A model generated the notes under the pieces. That model saw only the letters and a program-made list of their open reading frames with translations, did no database searches and was not told where the DNA came from. The translations under genes and the position numbers were made by a program. DNA of 62,882 nt from Acanthamoeba lenticulata. Taxonomy: Eukaryota; Discosea; Longamoebia; Acanthamoebidae. The stretch spans positions 1 through 62,882 of the forward strand of contig NAVB01000104.1 of assembly GCA_002179805.1 (NCBI GenBank). Reading direction: 5' to 3'. Positions 44,801-55,809 of this stretch are shown here, in pieces (position 1 is the first letter of the stretch; each line of letters starts with the position of its first letter).

Positions 44801-47800
44801 GTTGGGGTTTGGCGAGACCAGTGGCGCAACGCCTGGAATCCACGACGGCTCGCAGGCGCCATTGTCGTCGTTAACGCATCGACGCTGCCGGGCTGCCGAA
44901 GCGTTGCTGGTGAGCGAGAAGAGCCGAGCTGACACAGACATTGCCTCTCGTGAGCGTGCCCGAGGTAACATTACAGAGCTGCGTGTCGCGGCCAGCGATG
45001 GCTGGGGCGACAACGAGGACAACACCTGGCTCGCATTGCGATAGCCGAGTTGGTCGAGATGGGCTTGGAAGCTCTTCTTCTCCTCCTTGTAAGGGCTGCT
45101 CGGCCGGGGTCGAGCCTCTTGGCCCACGCCGGCCGTGTCATCTTCATCATTATCGTTGAGAATTGCCCGCAGCGTAAAGGGCGCCAGAACCGGTGCTGAC
45201 TGGTTGTGGGCCGGCAGCGTGGCCGATCGGCCTCGCTTGATTGACGGCGGTCGGTCGACGATCTGATCCGGGCCGCTCTCTCCACTCTCGACGGCTGCGC
45301 GGCGGCGTTTGGTGAGACTCTTGCTGCGTCCGCCGCGGTGAATGATGCTACGGCTCCGACGCGGCGAGTCCTTGTCCTTACTGGCTGAAGCCTTCTTGTC
45401 GACATCCTTCTTGAGGCTCCGCTGGGAGAGGGACTTGAGGCTGAGCATGAAGTTGCGCGTTGGCGGAGGCTTCTCACGGCCGCCTCGAGCGACGGCAACG
45501 GCCGACAAGACTTCGTCGCTGGGACTTTCCAGTTGCTCCGCCTCGACGCCACCGCCGTTGCGCGATATCACGGACAGAATCGGCGACGCGGGGCAACATC
45601 CAAGCAAGTCTGACGAGGAGGATGAGGACCAGCACAAGGCCGGCAGGTTGTCTTGCATCGTCGGGGAATCCATCTGAGGCGCGCCGTCGTTGCCGTCGTC
45701 GTTGTCCTTGGCGTCGCTCTCGGCGTCGAAGATGGTTTCGGCCGCGGCGAAGAGCAAACGAAGCAGGAACTGCTTGCCCAGAGCCAAGGATGGTGATGAA
45801 CCATCAGCTGAACCAAACTGCAGAATGACGGCGTTGTGGAGGACGAGGGCCAGCGAGTGGTGAGCGATGACGTAATCCACCAGAGGCTGCCGAGAAGAGA
45901 AAGCGGAAGAGGACAGAGGCAAGCGGGAAAGAAAGTGGAAGAAGACACTGGCGTCTTCCCCTCGGCGAAGACCGGAAACCGAGGCCGAGGATGAGCTCGA
46001 GAAGACCGAGCAGTTGGCAAGCCGGTTCACCAGGCTGTCGAACAGCACTGAACGGCATTCACCCTGCGCCACAACTGAAAAGCACACGATAAGACAAATG
46101 ATGTACGTTCTGGCGTATTGCTGCGCCGTACCCGAGCAGACGCACTCGCCAATGTCGAGGGCGGTCTCTTCTCGCTCGCCTGAGGCCGCCGGGAGGACGC
46201 GTTGCGCAAGAAAGTCAAGCAAGGCGGGTACGCTGGTAGCTGCGTTGGCAAGCGACACTGTGGCGGCCCACAGCGGCTCTAGAAGGCCTCGCCGCAACGT
46301 CCTGCTTGGCCACAACGCCCCACTGAGCCTGCAAAAAGACCGTGAAACATACCGTTAAGTTTCCTTCAAAATACATATTTAGAATACAAATCAAAGCAAG
46401 AAAGATCATACCTGAAGAGCACGTGAGTGATCTCCTGGGCCTTTTCCCGGGCACTGACGTCTGCAGACATCATCAGCTGGCCGTAGTTGCGAGCCCACGG
46501 CTCCAAGCACTGTAGATGGACCAGTCAGGTTAGGCAAGCTATAACGCGTCCGGCATGCTTGAACAGGAGAGGTGGCGAGGACCTCAAGCAGAAGGGCGGG
46601 TGAGCCGGCCGCGCGGAGACACCGGGAAGCCCGCTTCAGAAGACGAGCCGAGCGGAGCGGGTAGGCTCGGGCCAGCCGCTGGCTCAGCCTGGCGGCACGC
46701 CCGCGCAGCATCGTCAAGTCCATCGGTCCCGAGAAGAACTCGCCCACCAGGTAGCTGTCGGCGGTTTCTCGCTGCAGCTGCACGGCCTAAACCGCCACGA
46801 GGTGTAAGTCGTTGAAGAAGGGAGATTGTCGGTCTATTGTAGGTGTGCCGGACCTCAATGCGGTCAGCCAGGAGGCAGCCCTGGCGCTGAAACGACGGGT
46901 CGTCCGAGCAGCACAGAGCCCAAAGTGCCAGCACGACCACCCGCTCAAAGATGCCGAGCGCTGCCGCCGTCTGCTGTTGCAAGATACCAGGACCGAGGCT
47001 CTGCGTTACGGCGGTCATGTAGGCTAGGCGCAAGGCTTGCACGGCCTCAGGACCATCCTGGATGACTGGCCATAGATACGACACAAATTACAGTCAGTTC
47101 GACTTGTTCTTGTGGGCGGAGGTCGCCCATGAGGGCGAGCGCACCTGCTTGCGGCAAGTGCTCATGAAGGCAGGGCAACAGCGGCTTGTCGCTGACGGCC
47201 ATCAGCGAGAGTTCACCACTGTGGTGTAGAGCGTTTCGCGTGAAGCCGGTCAGTCGGTCCAGGTGCTGTCGACCCACTTGGGCCAGGCCCTCGGCCACTG
47301 CGGCAGCTACACGTGGTTCGACTCGGGGAGCGCGTGAGAGCAAGCAGGCTACAAGAAGCCGCTCCACCTGCACCAACACACACATAAAATAGTGAGACAT
47401 GATCATCAGAGGTGTCCAAAGCTTGTAGCCGCACCTCATCCATAAAGAGGTCACAGCCAGGTGCCAGCAAGGCCGAGGCCCCACTGATAACTTCCAGCAC
47501 GAGCGGCTCCTCGGCCGGCAACGCGACTCCCGAGACTTCGCCGCCGCTGAGCGAGTCACTCCCGAGTCCAGCCGGCTCGTGGCTGGCGCTTGAGCTCTTG
47601 CGCCCGCTCATGTGCGCTGCTTCGCCGGAGGACACCGAGACCCTGTTCTCGTCGTCATCATCGTCAGGAGCGTCTTCCTCATGGCTGGCATCCGACCTTA
47701 AAATGAAGTTGCTTAGCAAGTTGCGGTAGGAGGCGGAGCGGGGTGACTTGCTTGACGACGTCGACAGCGACCGATGCCGCTTCGGCGTGGTCGAGATGGC

Positions 47801-50800
47801 TGAGGACAGGGTTGCTCCCGAGGGCGGAAAGACGAGCGAGGTCAGGAAGCGAATTACCGGCCCGGCCTTGGCGCCAAGCATCCCCTCACTCCCGCCGAGC
47901 AGCTTCACTGTCAGGTTAACGAGGCTTGCCGCGGCCAACCGCACCGACAGAGGTGCAGCGTGGTTGATCCTGCACCACACCCAGAGGTAAGTCACCCGCT
48001 GATCACGCAGGACAGCATGAAGCAGAAGCGAGGGGGAGGAGCAAACACCGGTGATGGTGGCCGGCATGCCATGCAAGCCAGCTGTTCACAGTGTCGACGA
48101 GCATTGTGTGCATCAACTCGGAGCCGAGAACGGAGGCCTCTTCCGGTCCTGCGCATCTGGTCAGCAGGCTGAGCAGCTCGATGTGACCTTGCTGAGCGTA
48201 GACTGCCGAGGCGCGCGTGATTTCGTCGTCGGCCTCCATGTCATGGGCCGCTGCGACGAAGAGCGCAGTGGCGGACGATGAGAGCGAGGCGGAGCCAACG
48301 TTAATGTCCTGGTGGTCATCCACCGCGATAGCGTTGCAGGCTTGCCAGTGTCGGAGCAGAAGCTCAGCACAGTAGGGCTGCTTCTCGAAGTCTTGCCAGA
48401 GCGGGAGACTACATTGTCCAGCCCCGTCCGTGGCGACGTTGTGGGCCAACACGCTCAGAATGTGGCTTCTAGCTTCGGGTTCGCCGTGATGAAGTGCCGT
48501 AGCGACGTGATGGAAGAGCATGTCGACCAGCAGCTGGTTGACCTCGTTCAGCGCTTGGTTGAGACCGACGTCGCTGTTGCTGGATTCAAGCCTGAACGCA
48601 GAGGGAAGTGCCCACATCAGGAAGCGCGTGTGGTTCTTCCATTGGTCCAGCTTGTCGGACGAAACTTCGTGGTGATGATCCATGCCATCATGGACAGACG
48701 CCAAACGGCGGGCGAGCCGGGCCCAGCTGGCGTAGAGCACGCTCGCCAGCTCTTTCCGCGCCTGGCGCTCGAGTACGTGGGAGAGGAGAGGGGACCAAGT
48801 GTGCTCTGGACCGTCTTCGATCGCGCTCTCCTTCGAGCACGACATGATCTCGGCCAGCAGAGGCGATGCGGGCCATGACCGGAACAGGCGCGAGTCAGCG
48901 AGCTGGAGCACAGCGAGGGCGTGATGACGGACTTCATAGGCTGGGGCAGTGAGCCACGAGAGGCAAACGGCCTCGAGCCTGAGGCGCATTGCCCGTCCCT
49001 GCGTCGTCTGACAAGGAGTGGCTCCGAGATGTGTGGTAGCTCGCTTGGCCTTGAGTCGAAGGTCGTAGGCTTTCAACAGGTCATGCAGATTCTTAAGGTG
49101 GCGCTCGCGAGGATCGCCATTCTCGCCGGCGGCTGAGTCGTCGTCAAGGTAAGCCAAGAAGGAAGACACGCTCAGAAAGGCGATGTCGTCGTCGGGGCAC
49201 TTTTTGACCATGAAGGAGGCCAGCGCGTCCACCGCCGCACGTCTTGCTTCATCATGATCACCGTCATCCTTAACGGCCAGCGCCAGGGTGCGAACCAGGC
49301 GCAGTGCCACCTGTCGGCGAGCAACCACGTTGAACGACGGCTCGAGAAGAGGCACGCATGCGAGAACGCCAGCCAGCAACCGAGGCTCGGAGTGGGCCGC
49401 TTCATCCCACACGCGGTTCAAGAACACCGAAACCTGTGTACGGAACGGCTGCATCTGTGGATAAACGCCGCGAGGGTCAGTCAAGTCACTCAAAAAGGGG
49501 GAGGAAGAACAGGAATCGCACCAGGTCGTCCCGCTTGGCGAGCATGTACGACAGCACGCTGAGCCCCAGAGCCAGTTGGTGGTGATGGTGGCTCGCTTGT
49601 GGAGTCGTCCGCGGTTGCAACAGTTGGAACAGGACCATAGCGACGCCTAACTGGCCATCACGGCGAGCCTGAATTCGAGATCATCCTAAAGTCAGACTCC
49701 AAACCGACAAAAGCGAAAACAAAAGGTCAAAGAAGCGTACAAGGAGGTTGGCAGTCTTCTCCAGGAGGAGGTAGTGGTCGTGCGACAAGCTGGCTGCTGT
49801 GGGACACGAGAAAAGGAAATGGATGGCGGCCTGCGTCTGACGGCTGTAGTGCTCGCTGCCTTCGCGCACGTACGCCTCGTCGAGCGTCGCAAAGTAGATC
49901 GACAGGAGGCTCGCGTAGTGTACTTGATGAGGCGAAGTGATAGGCTGCGTCATTGATGAAGCCGAGGTCGCGGTGGCGCTCCCATCGTCCCTCTCCCCGG
50001 CCTTCTTCGCACAGGAGATCAAGCGCGTGACCAGGTTCTCTCCATGCTTATTAATGAAGGCCGACCGTGCTCGCGCAGTCATCGTCACCATCAACTCACA
50101 ACTGAAGGCGGCATAGCTGTCCTTCTTCTGTGCCCATTTCTCCAGCTTGACGTAGAGATCTGTAAGAAGAGCATAAGCCTCAAGGCCTTCGCTCTTTAGC
50201 CCAGGCAAACAGGCGACGAACCTTGGTAGATGGCCCAGAACTGCTCGTAGAGCTCATTCATGTGGGAGAATTCGAGCCAAGCCGCGGTTTGTGCCATCAC
50301 ATGCTTGAAGATGTGATTAAGCATGCTGCAGATCTCGAGCCTTCATGGGCGTGCAGCAAGAAAGACATGTATGTCAACTACGAATGGCATGACAAAACGG
50401 ATGATGAGTACTTACTTAAGGGCATGACCCCGCGCTTTGGCCATGAGTTGGCGACTGTAAGTCATGAAGAGGATGGTCGTGTTGATCTGAGGAACGGTCC
50501 GTACGCCGAAGTCAAAATGTCTCTGCAGGAGGAACCCTCTTATGTAAAGGATCTGACAAGCTGAGCAGCTGGCGATGACGATGACGTACCATCACGCGAA
50601 GATACTGCACGTATGCTGTGTGGTGCGGCTTGAAGTTGATCATCCTGTTCATAAACAACTGGCACAAGTCGCGGAGGTGGTGGACCGAGAGGATGCTTAA
50701 GATGACCTCCACAACTTGGCGCACGGCTGAGACAAAAGGCACGTGTCGGTCTCACTTACAGCTCTTCCCCCTCCCCCCCCCCCCTCCTCTCTTCTCGAGC

Positions 50801-51700
50801 TAGTGGCAGCACGTACGCGGAGAGTGGCGAGGCTCCAGCAGGTCAAAACAAAACTCCAAGGCTTCCTTCGGTATCTCCTCCATCGCGCTACATGAAACAA
50901 ACTGAGAGGAAGATCTGCAAGCGGGATTGGAAAGTACAACGTACCTGAAGTGGCGATTGGTATGAAGGATCTGCGCGAGGATGAGGACGTAGGACAGTTG
51001 CGCAGTGTCATGCGGGCAGCAGTCAGAGTGGGCCTCTACTTCGTGGTGGCAGAAGGCGTCGTGGGTGAAGCGTAGGGCTGAACGAGGAGCCGTCTCTTCA
51101 TCCAATGGATTGAACTGGTTATCTTCTGGCCGGCCATAGGCTGCCGTGTTGCTGCTCTGCTTCAACACGTTCTTCGTCACGAGTAAAATCTTGCCAGCAC
51201 TTCGCGACATCGAGTTCTTCCGCGAGGTCTTGCTAGAGAACCCAACCTCTTCCTCTTCTGTCTGCCCATGATTCTCATGTGGCTCGCTTGCTAGCAAAGA
51301 TGCCGAGAGCGAAGGTGTGGAGGAGAGCGCGCTCACAAAGATGGGCTGTCGACAGGAGAACGAAGGAAAAGGCAAGAAGATTGAAAGCACGAGAAAGAAA
51401 CTGTCACGGTCGTGTGCAGCGAGCTGACAAAGGCAGCGCGAAGCAACCCTCAGGGCCTGGTCAACTTTCGCCTTTGTCCACGAGGCGACCTGCACGAGTA
51501 CAGTCGACGTGGCCACATGCAAGCGTCAATAGGCGAGAAGACGTCGTCTTCTAACGGACAAGAAGCCCGAGGAGACTGCTTGCCTGCTGTGTCCGTACGG
51601 GCGCCAAGTTAGACGGTACGCGCTGAAGAAACTCTGCGGCCGAAGGTGCGTCCCGACGGTAGAGCAGCACTTCAACCTGCTCCAGCAAGCCCCTGCTGGA
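41829..51700 (-). CDS. Furry-type (FRY/Mor2/PAG1/Tao3) HEAT-like giant protein
   Basis: This is a ~10 kb multi-exon minus-strand gene, stop at 41829. The N-terminal region (~51.7-49.7 kb) reads as helical repeats: RGLLEQVEVLLYRRDAPSAA, SWTKAKVDQALRVASRCL, LRDLCQLFMNRMINFKP, ICSMLNHIFKHVMAQT, and KKDSYAAFSCELMVTMTARA. The order resembles the cell-morphogenesis N-terminal domain of Furry. Around 49.4-48.0 kb a large exon has TPAYEVRHHALAVLQLADSR and WKNHTRFLMWALPSAFRL, comparable with ATRRLAVSVLREIRALF and LWRNYLILCC of animal FRY. Later exons continue HEAT-like helices. The last one ends in a Glu/Lys/Gln-rich disordered tail. Furry proteins scaffold NDR kinases to control cell shape. The first exon and start codon are not resolved (possibly near 51.8 kb), and other large HEAT proteins cannot be fully excluded. 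Confidence 0.6.
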
Positions 51701-52069
51701 TCAAGAAGTGCGTAAGCAATCGTGGTTTTCCTCCCTTGAGAGGGGCAGTACAGGAGCAGATGGTCCTTGGTGGGGCACGTGTAGGACATCTCCATGCCTA
51801 CGCTTGAGGTTCTTCCTACGCGGTTGTGCTGCTGTTGTTGTTCGTGACTGAATGAATGAATGAACGGCTGTCGAGAACGTCAAGTAGTCCCGCCACCGCC
51901 TTCGGTCACGCGGCAGGTGGCCCAAGCAGTGCTTCCGCGCGATTTTCTCGGCTTGCCGAGGTGTGCCGATTGCGATCGTGCAACCCGCCTGAGAGTGTTT
52001 GTACAGTTTTGAGTTGCCGTTGGCATGATACATCAGGGCCGCCCATCGGACACCAGCTGTTCTCGCCAT
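51701..52069 (-). CDS. Uncertain small ORF or 5' exon region upstream of the Furry-type gene
   Basis: A minus-strand ATG at 52069 opens a 122-codon frame beginning MARTAGVRWAALMYHANGNS with a basic segment PRDRRRWRDYLTFS. It contains no domain I can name. It could be a small gene, the 5' exon of the adjacent Furry-type gene, or chance. A (gaat)3 repeat lies at about 51850-51861. Frame continuity into the neighbouring exon near 51.7 kb was not found. Confidence 0.25.
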   Translation of the reverse strand: MARTAGVRWAALMYHANGNSKLYKHSQAGCTIAIGTPRQAEKIARKHCLGHLPRDRRRWRDYLTFSTAVHSFIQSRTTTAAQPRRKNLKRRHGDVLHVPHQGPSAPVLPLSREENHDCLRTS

Positions 52070-52232
52070 CTTTGTACACCATCCACCACAGATGCCCAAC
52101 ACGCACTCTCGGCTCACGCACCGCAAAAAATGCAATTTATTGTTTACAAATCCAGGCGGGATTTTATTTGCTTTTCTTCAAGCATCGAATCATTCCCCAA
52201 CGGGATGTGCTGGTTGTTGGTTGGTCTCCTCT

Positions 52233-54169
52233 TCAAAGGCTGAGGTCGGCGATGAAGAAGGACGCGTAGGTGTGGACGCGGTCCAACTCGTGGAGCCGGT
52301 TGGCCGTCTGGTAGTCGTACTTGAGGACGTCCTTCACGGTGACAGTCTCGTGACCTGCGCATATCACGAAGTGACAATCAGCAAGCGCCAGAAGGAGATC
52401 TGACAAAAAGGGAACAAAAAAAAATGATGTTTGTCCCCTTCTTAGGACAAGTCCAGTGGATAGAAGACATCGTCCGTTGTAGAGGGGGGCAAGATTTGCT
52501 TTTGCATCGTTCATAGAGTATCCTCGCGTAGGTTGGCGCAAGGACACCACTCACGATGCACTCAAAGAATAGCGATAAACGAAAATGACACAAAAAAAGA
52601 GGCCAGCTTACCGTTGGGGAGGGTCACGCTGGTGTCGCCGACGAAGGAGGCCTCCTTGCTAGCGCTTCGCCACAGGAACCGCGCGTTGTCAGTCGAGTGG
52701 GCAATCATCTCAGTCCACTCCTCGCTCAAGATCTGTTGCTCATTTCATCAGCTCTCCGTGGCCCCAATATGGCTCCAATGAGTGAAGGGGATGGGGTACC
52801 TTAGGGGCCGAGGCCATCCAGTCCATGTGGTCGAGGAGCACGAAACGGCTGATGTCCTTCTTCTTGTGCTCGCGAAGGAAGTCAGTGATGGTGGTCGTGT
52901 GGATGGAAATCTTGTCCACCTGTGTGAACAAACAAACGAGTGTCAAGACGCTCATTGCAGTAAGGATGCCTCATTGGTGGTGGTTGTCGTACGGCGCCGT
53001 TCTTGAGGATGTTGAAGCCCTCCTCGGTGAGGTAGTCGGGGCAGCAGTCCTTGGTGTACTCGCCGGTCAGGTAGACACGGTAGAAGTAGTTGTCGGCGAT
53101 GGGCAGGCGGATCATGATGGTCTCCATGGCGTCCTTGATGAAGAGGCCGATGGACTGGAAGCCACCCTCCTTCTCGAGCAGGTCGCGCTGGGCCTCGGGC
53201 ACACCGTTGAGGAGGGCCAGGGTGAAGCTGCGTTCGAGGAACCACATGATGAGCGGGTTCCACATCCTCTTCTCAATCTTGGTCTTGTAGATGTGCTTCT
53301 GCTCATCGAGGGTTTTGGCCTCCATGAGCTCGAGGAGCGGGCGGTAGATGCCCAGCAGACGGAAGTAGCCCAGCATCACCCACGCGAGGATGCCGCTGCA
53401 CTGTACGACGCCGCGTGTCAATAATTTAAAGTAACAATTTAATTTCTTGAACATATTGGCACGTGGGCCAAAGGCGAAGAAGAAAAATGAAAAAGTGACG
53501 AGCGACCGAAGACTGTGGCCTGAGGAGACGTACGCCATGCCAGTAGTACGAAGGACGGAAGCCGGTGCCGTTGAAGTAGTGGGCATGGGAATCCCAGAAA
53601 GCACGGCCCGATGTGGACAGGTGCTGCCTCAGACGCGGGTAGTGCACCTTGGAGAAGTTGGGCAGACGGCCTATTGTCGTTTAATCACGTAACATGGCAG
53701 GTAAGTCAGCAACGTGCACTTCAGGGACAAAACACAAAATTGTCGGGCGAAATAATCGCGCGCAGATGAAATCTCAAAAATCGGAGGAGTAAAGCAAATT
53801 GACTGGTAGTACGTTACCGGTGCCGAACAGCTTCCAGAAGGTGGCGTAGTCATATTCGCGGATGGCGGCAATCTTGAGCTCGAGGAGAGCGTTCTGGCAG
53901 TGGTTGCGGTCGATGGTGTAGATGTGCTTGGGACCCTCAATCGCGAGAGAAAGCACGTTGCAGCCGGCCGTCGTGATAATGACGACCTGGTCCTCCTCGG
54001 TGAGCTTCAGGGCCTCACGGTCGAGACGGGGGTCCTCCCAGGCGCAGTTGAACACGATTTGGGAGGTGTAGCAACGAGCCACGATCCAATTGAACACGGT
54101 CGAGAAGACCGACATGACGAGCGCGATGACCGAGCCGATGAGGCTCCGCTTGGAAGAGGTGTTGGCCAT
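52233..54169 (-). CDS. BtaA-like (DUF3419) 3-amino-3-carboxypropyl transferase, betaine-lipid synthesis
   Basis: Six exons join in frame: 54169-53818, 53670-53534, 53400-52993, 52919-52800, 52732-52612 and 52354-52233. The product has 419 residues. After a short hydrophobic segment (IGSVIALVMSVFSTVFNWIVA) come the DUF3419 hallmarks: YTSQIVFNCAWEDPRLDREAL, VVIITTAGCNVLSLAIEGP, IYTIDRNHCQNALLELKIAAI, then FWDSHAHYFNGTGF, NPLIMWFLERSFT, DNYFYRVYLTGEYTKDCCPDY, SRFVLLDHMDWMA and HSTDNARFLWRSAS. BtaA moves the aminocarboxypropyl group of SAM onto diacylglycerol, the first step toward the betaine lipid DGTS. In most eukaryotes the BtaA part is fused to a BtaB N-methyltransferase; no such domain exists on either side here. 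It probably acts at the ER or another membrane. The ~387 bp upstream to the TAF9 stop hold the promoter. Confidence 0.88.
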
Positions 54170-54556
54170 CTTAAAGGAGAGTGGAGCTGGGGGGCAGAGA
54201 CGAGGTGGCGCGTAGCAAAGAAAACAAGAGCCGGCAAGCCGGCACGGAGATGACGCTGCGGGCTGTGTCGGCAGAATTGTTGTCGGCCTTGAAGTTGCGG
54301 TCGATGATTCGGGCCGCTCAACTCCGCTAATAGGCCGAGGCCAATGGGCTGCATAGGCCCAAAAAACCACCAGCCAATCACCCTTCCTGAGCCCCAAAAG
54401 CGGGGAACCGAACTGGAAAAAGGTACACTGTTCTTTTGGTGAAGAACATAGCTGGAAAACAACAAAAGTTGGGGTACACCCCCTTGGGCCCAACATCACA
54501 CGTGGCATACCAGCGTGTGGGTGGGTGCAAAGGAGGTTGGGGGGTGAGGGTTGACT
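54170..54556. other. Upstream region of the BtaA-like gene
   Basis: About 390 bp between the BtaA start and the upstream TAF9 stop, both on minus. It contains ggcccaaaaaaccaccagccaat (split here for length: ggcccaaaaaacc at 54356, agccaat following) and ttgggcccaac at about 54484. No ORF with domains is seen. Confidence 0.4.
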
Positions 54557-55512
54557 TCAGGTGTTGAAGTTGAGGGGCAGGGCGGCCGGTAGGCCGGACG
54601 ACATGGACGTGATGGTGCTCGACACGGACACTGGGAACTGGACACGACTTGGCGGCTTGGGTCGTGGCGTCGTCATCCTGGCGATCTCCTCCAGGAAGGC
54701 CGCCGATGACGCATCCTCTACCGCCATCGCCGTCGCTTCGCCCTCCTGCATCCCGCTCGAGGAAGAAGATGACGACGTCGTTGTCGTTGTTGTTGTTGTT
54801 GAAGCGTCGCCGGACGATGTAGAGGAAGTCGATGATGATGAGGAAGGGGTTTTCTTGGAGACGACGACTTGGTAGTTGGTTTCGTTGAGGCAGAAGTGGT
54901 CAGGCGGGAGCATGACGCCAAACCGCTTGTGGATAGGCGGGAGACGGATGACGTTGATGTCCGCCGCCATCTCGCGCAAAAAGTCTATCGACGGCGGCTG
55001 CGCAAAGGCGGAGAAGGCATGGTCAACGCGGTACTTGATGGCCAGCTGCAGGTCGTCCAACTGGAGGGAGTCCCGTCGTCCGGCATGCTCGCAGAAGAGC
55101 AGAGAGTCGGCGAGCACTTCGCAGACGTAACGATTCATGAACTCCAGCAACTGATTAATCTGATTTCGCATACCGTTGATCAAAAAAAGGACAAAACAAC
55201 AAGAGAACAGAATTGATGTTGACAGAAATTAGGGAGGCGGGAGGGGGGGGGGGAAAAATTGAACTTGATAAGTGTTCGAATGAGGCAGAAGAGGGGAAGT
55301 ACCACTGCAGGCTCGCAGTCGCGCACGCCACTCGAGCGCAGTATCTTCGCAATCGAGAGGACGTCCTCTGGAAACGTGCCTGGCAGCGCCTGTTCCACCT
55401 CCTCCAGTGCATTTACTCGCGCATTTACCCGGATCGACTCTATGGTTGGGGCGGTTGTTGTAGATGATGACGTTGCTCCATTCTCGCCCAACTCAGGCGG
55501 ATCTGCTTCCAT
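54557..55512 (-). CDS. TAF9: TAF9-like TFIID/SAGA histone-fold subunit
   Basis: Two exons (55512-55303 and 55159-54557) join in frame to 270 residues. The histone fold spans residues ~48-125: FPEDVLSIAKILRSSGVRDC, EPAVINQLLEFMNRYVCEVL, SLLFCEHAGRRDSLQLDDLQ, LAIKYRVDHAF. It is followed by the conserved TAF9 extension PSIDFLREMAADINVIRLPP and LPPDHFCLNETNYQV. These line up with the animal motifs VIHSILKDMG, EPRVINQMLEFAYRYV, DVRLAIQCR and LPPDRYCLTAPNY. TAF9 pairs with TAF6 in the TFIID and SAGA coactivators. The C-terminal ~110 residues are Ser/Thr-rich (polyS, polyT) and probably disordered. The intron falls inside alpha-2 of the fold. Confidence 0.92.
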
Positions 55513-55809
55513 ATCGCTTCAATTTGTGTTCACACTACGTTTCCTCTTGTTCGCGGCTGATGAAAGCCTTTTCGTGCGAACGACAATGCCCCCTTTGTGT
55601 CTCTCTTCTCCGCCAAATGCGAAAATCAAGAACAGAAAAGGGTAAAAAATAATAAAAAAATGTCGTTCACGAAGCAAGAATAATAAATAAAAATACGGCA
55701 AGCCGGAGAGCCAAGACGCCCACGACAGAAGAGGGAAAGGGACCGCCGCGCGACCCAACGACCCGAGGAGAGCAGCTTCTTCAGATCATTGTAATATAGT
55801 GCTTCAATA

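Noticed and set aside
51795..51820. TKDHLLLYCPS frame read as the 'LLYCPS' motif of animal Furry
   Set aside because: Order relative to the other Furry landmarks is wrong and the frame does not connect to neighbouring exons; treated as chance.
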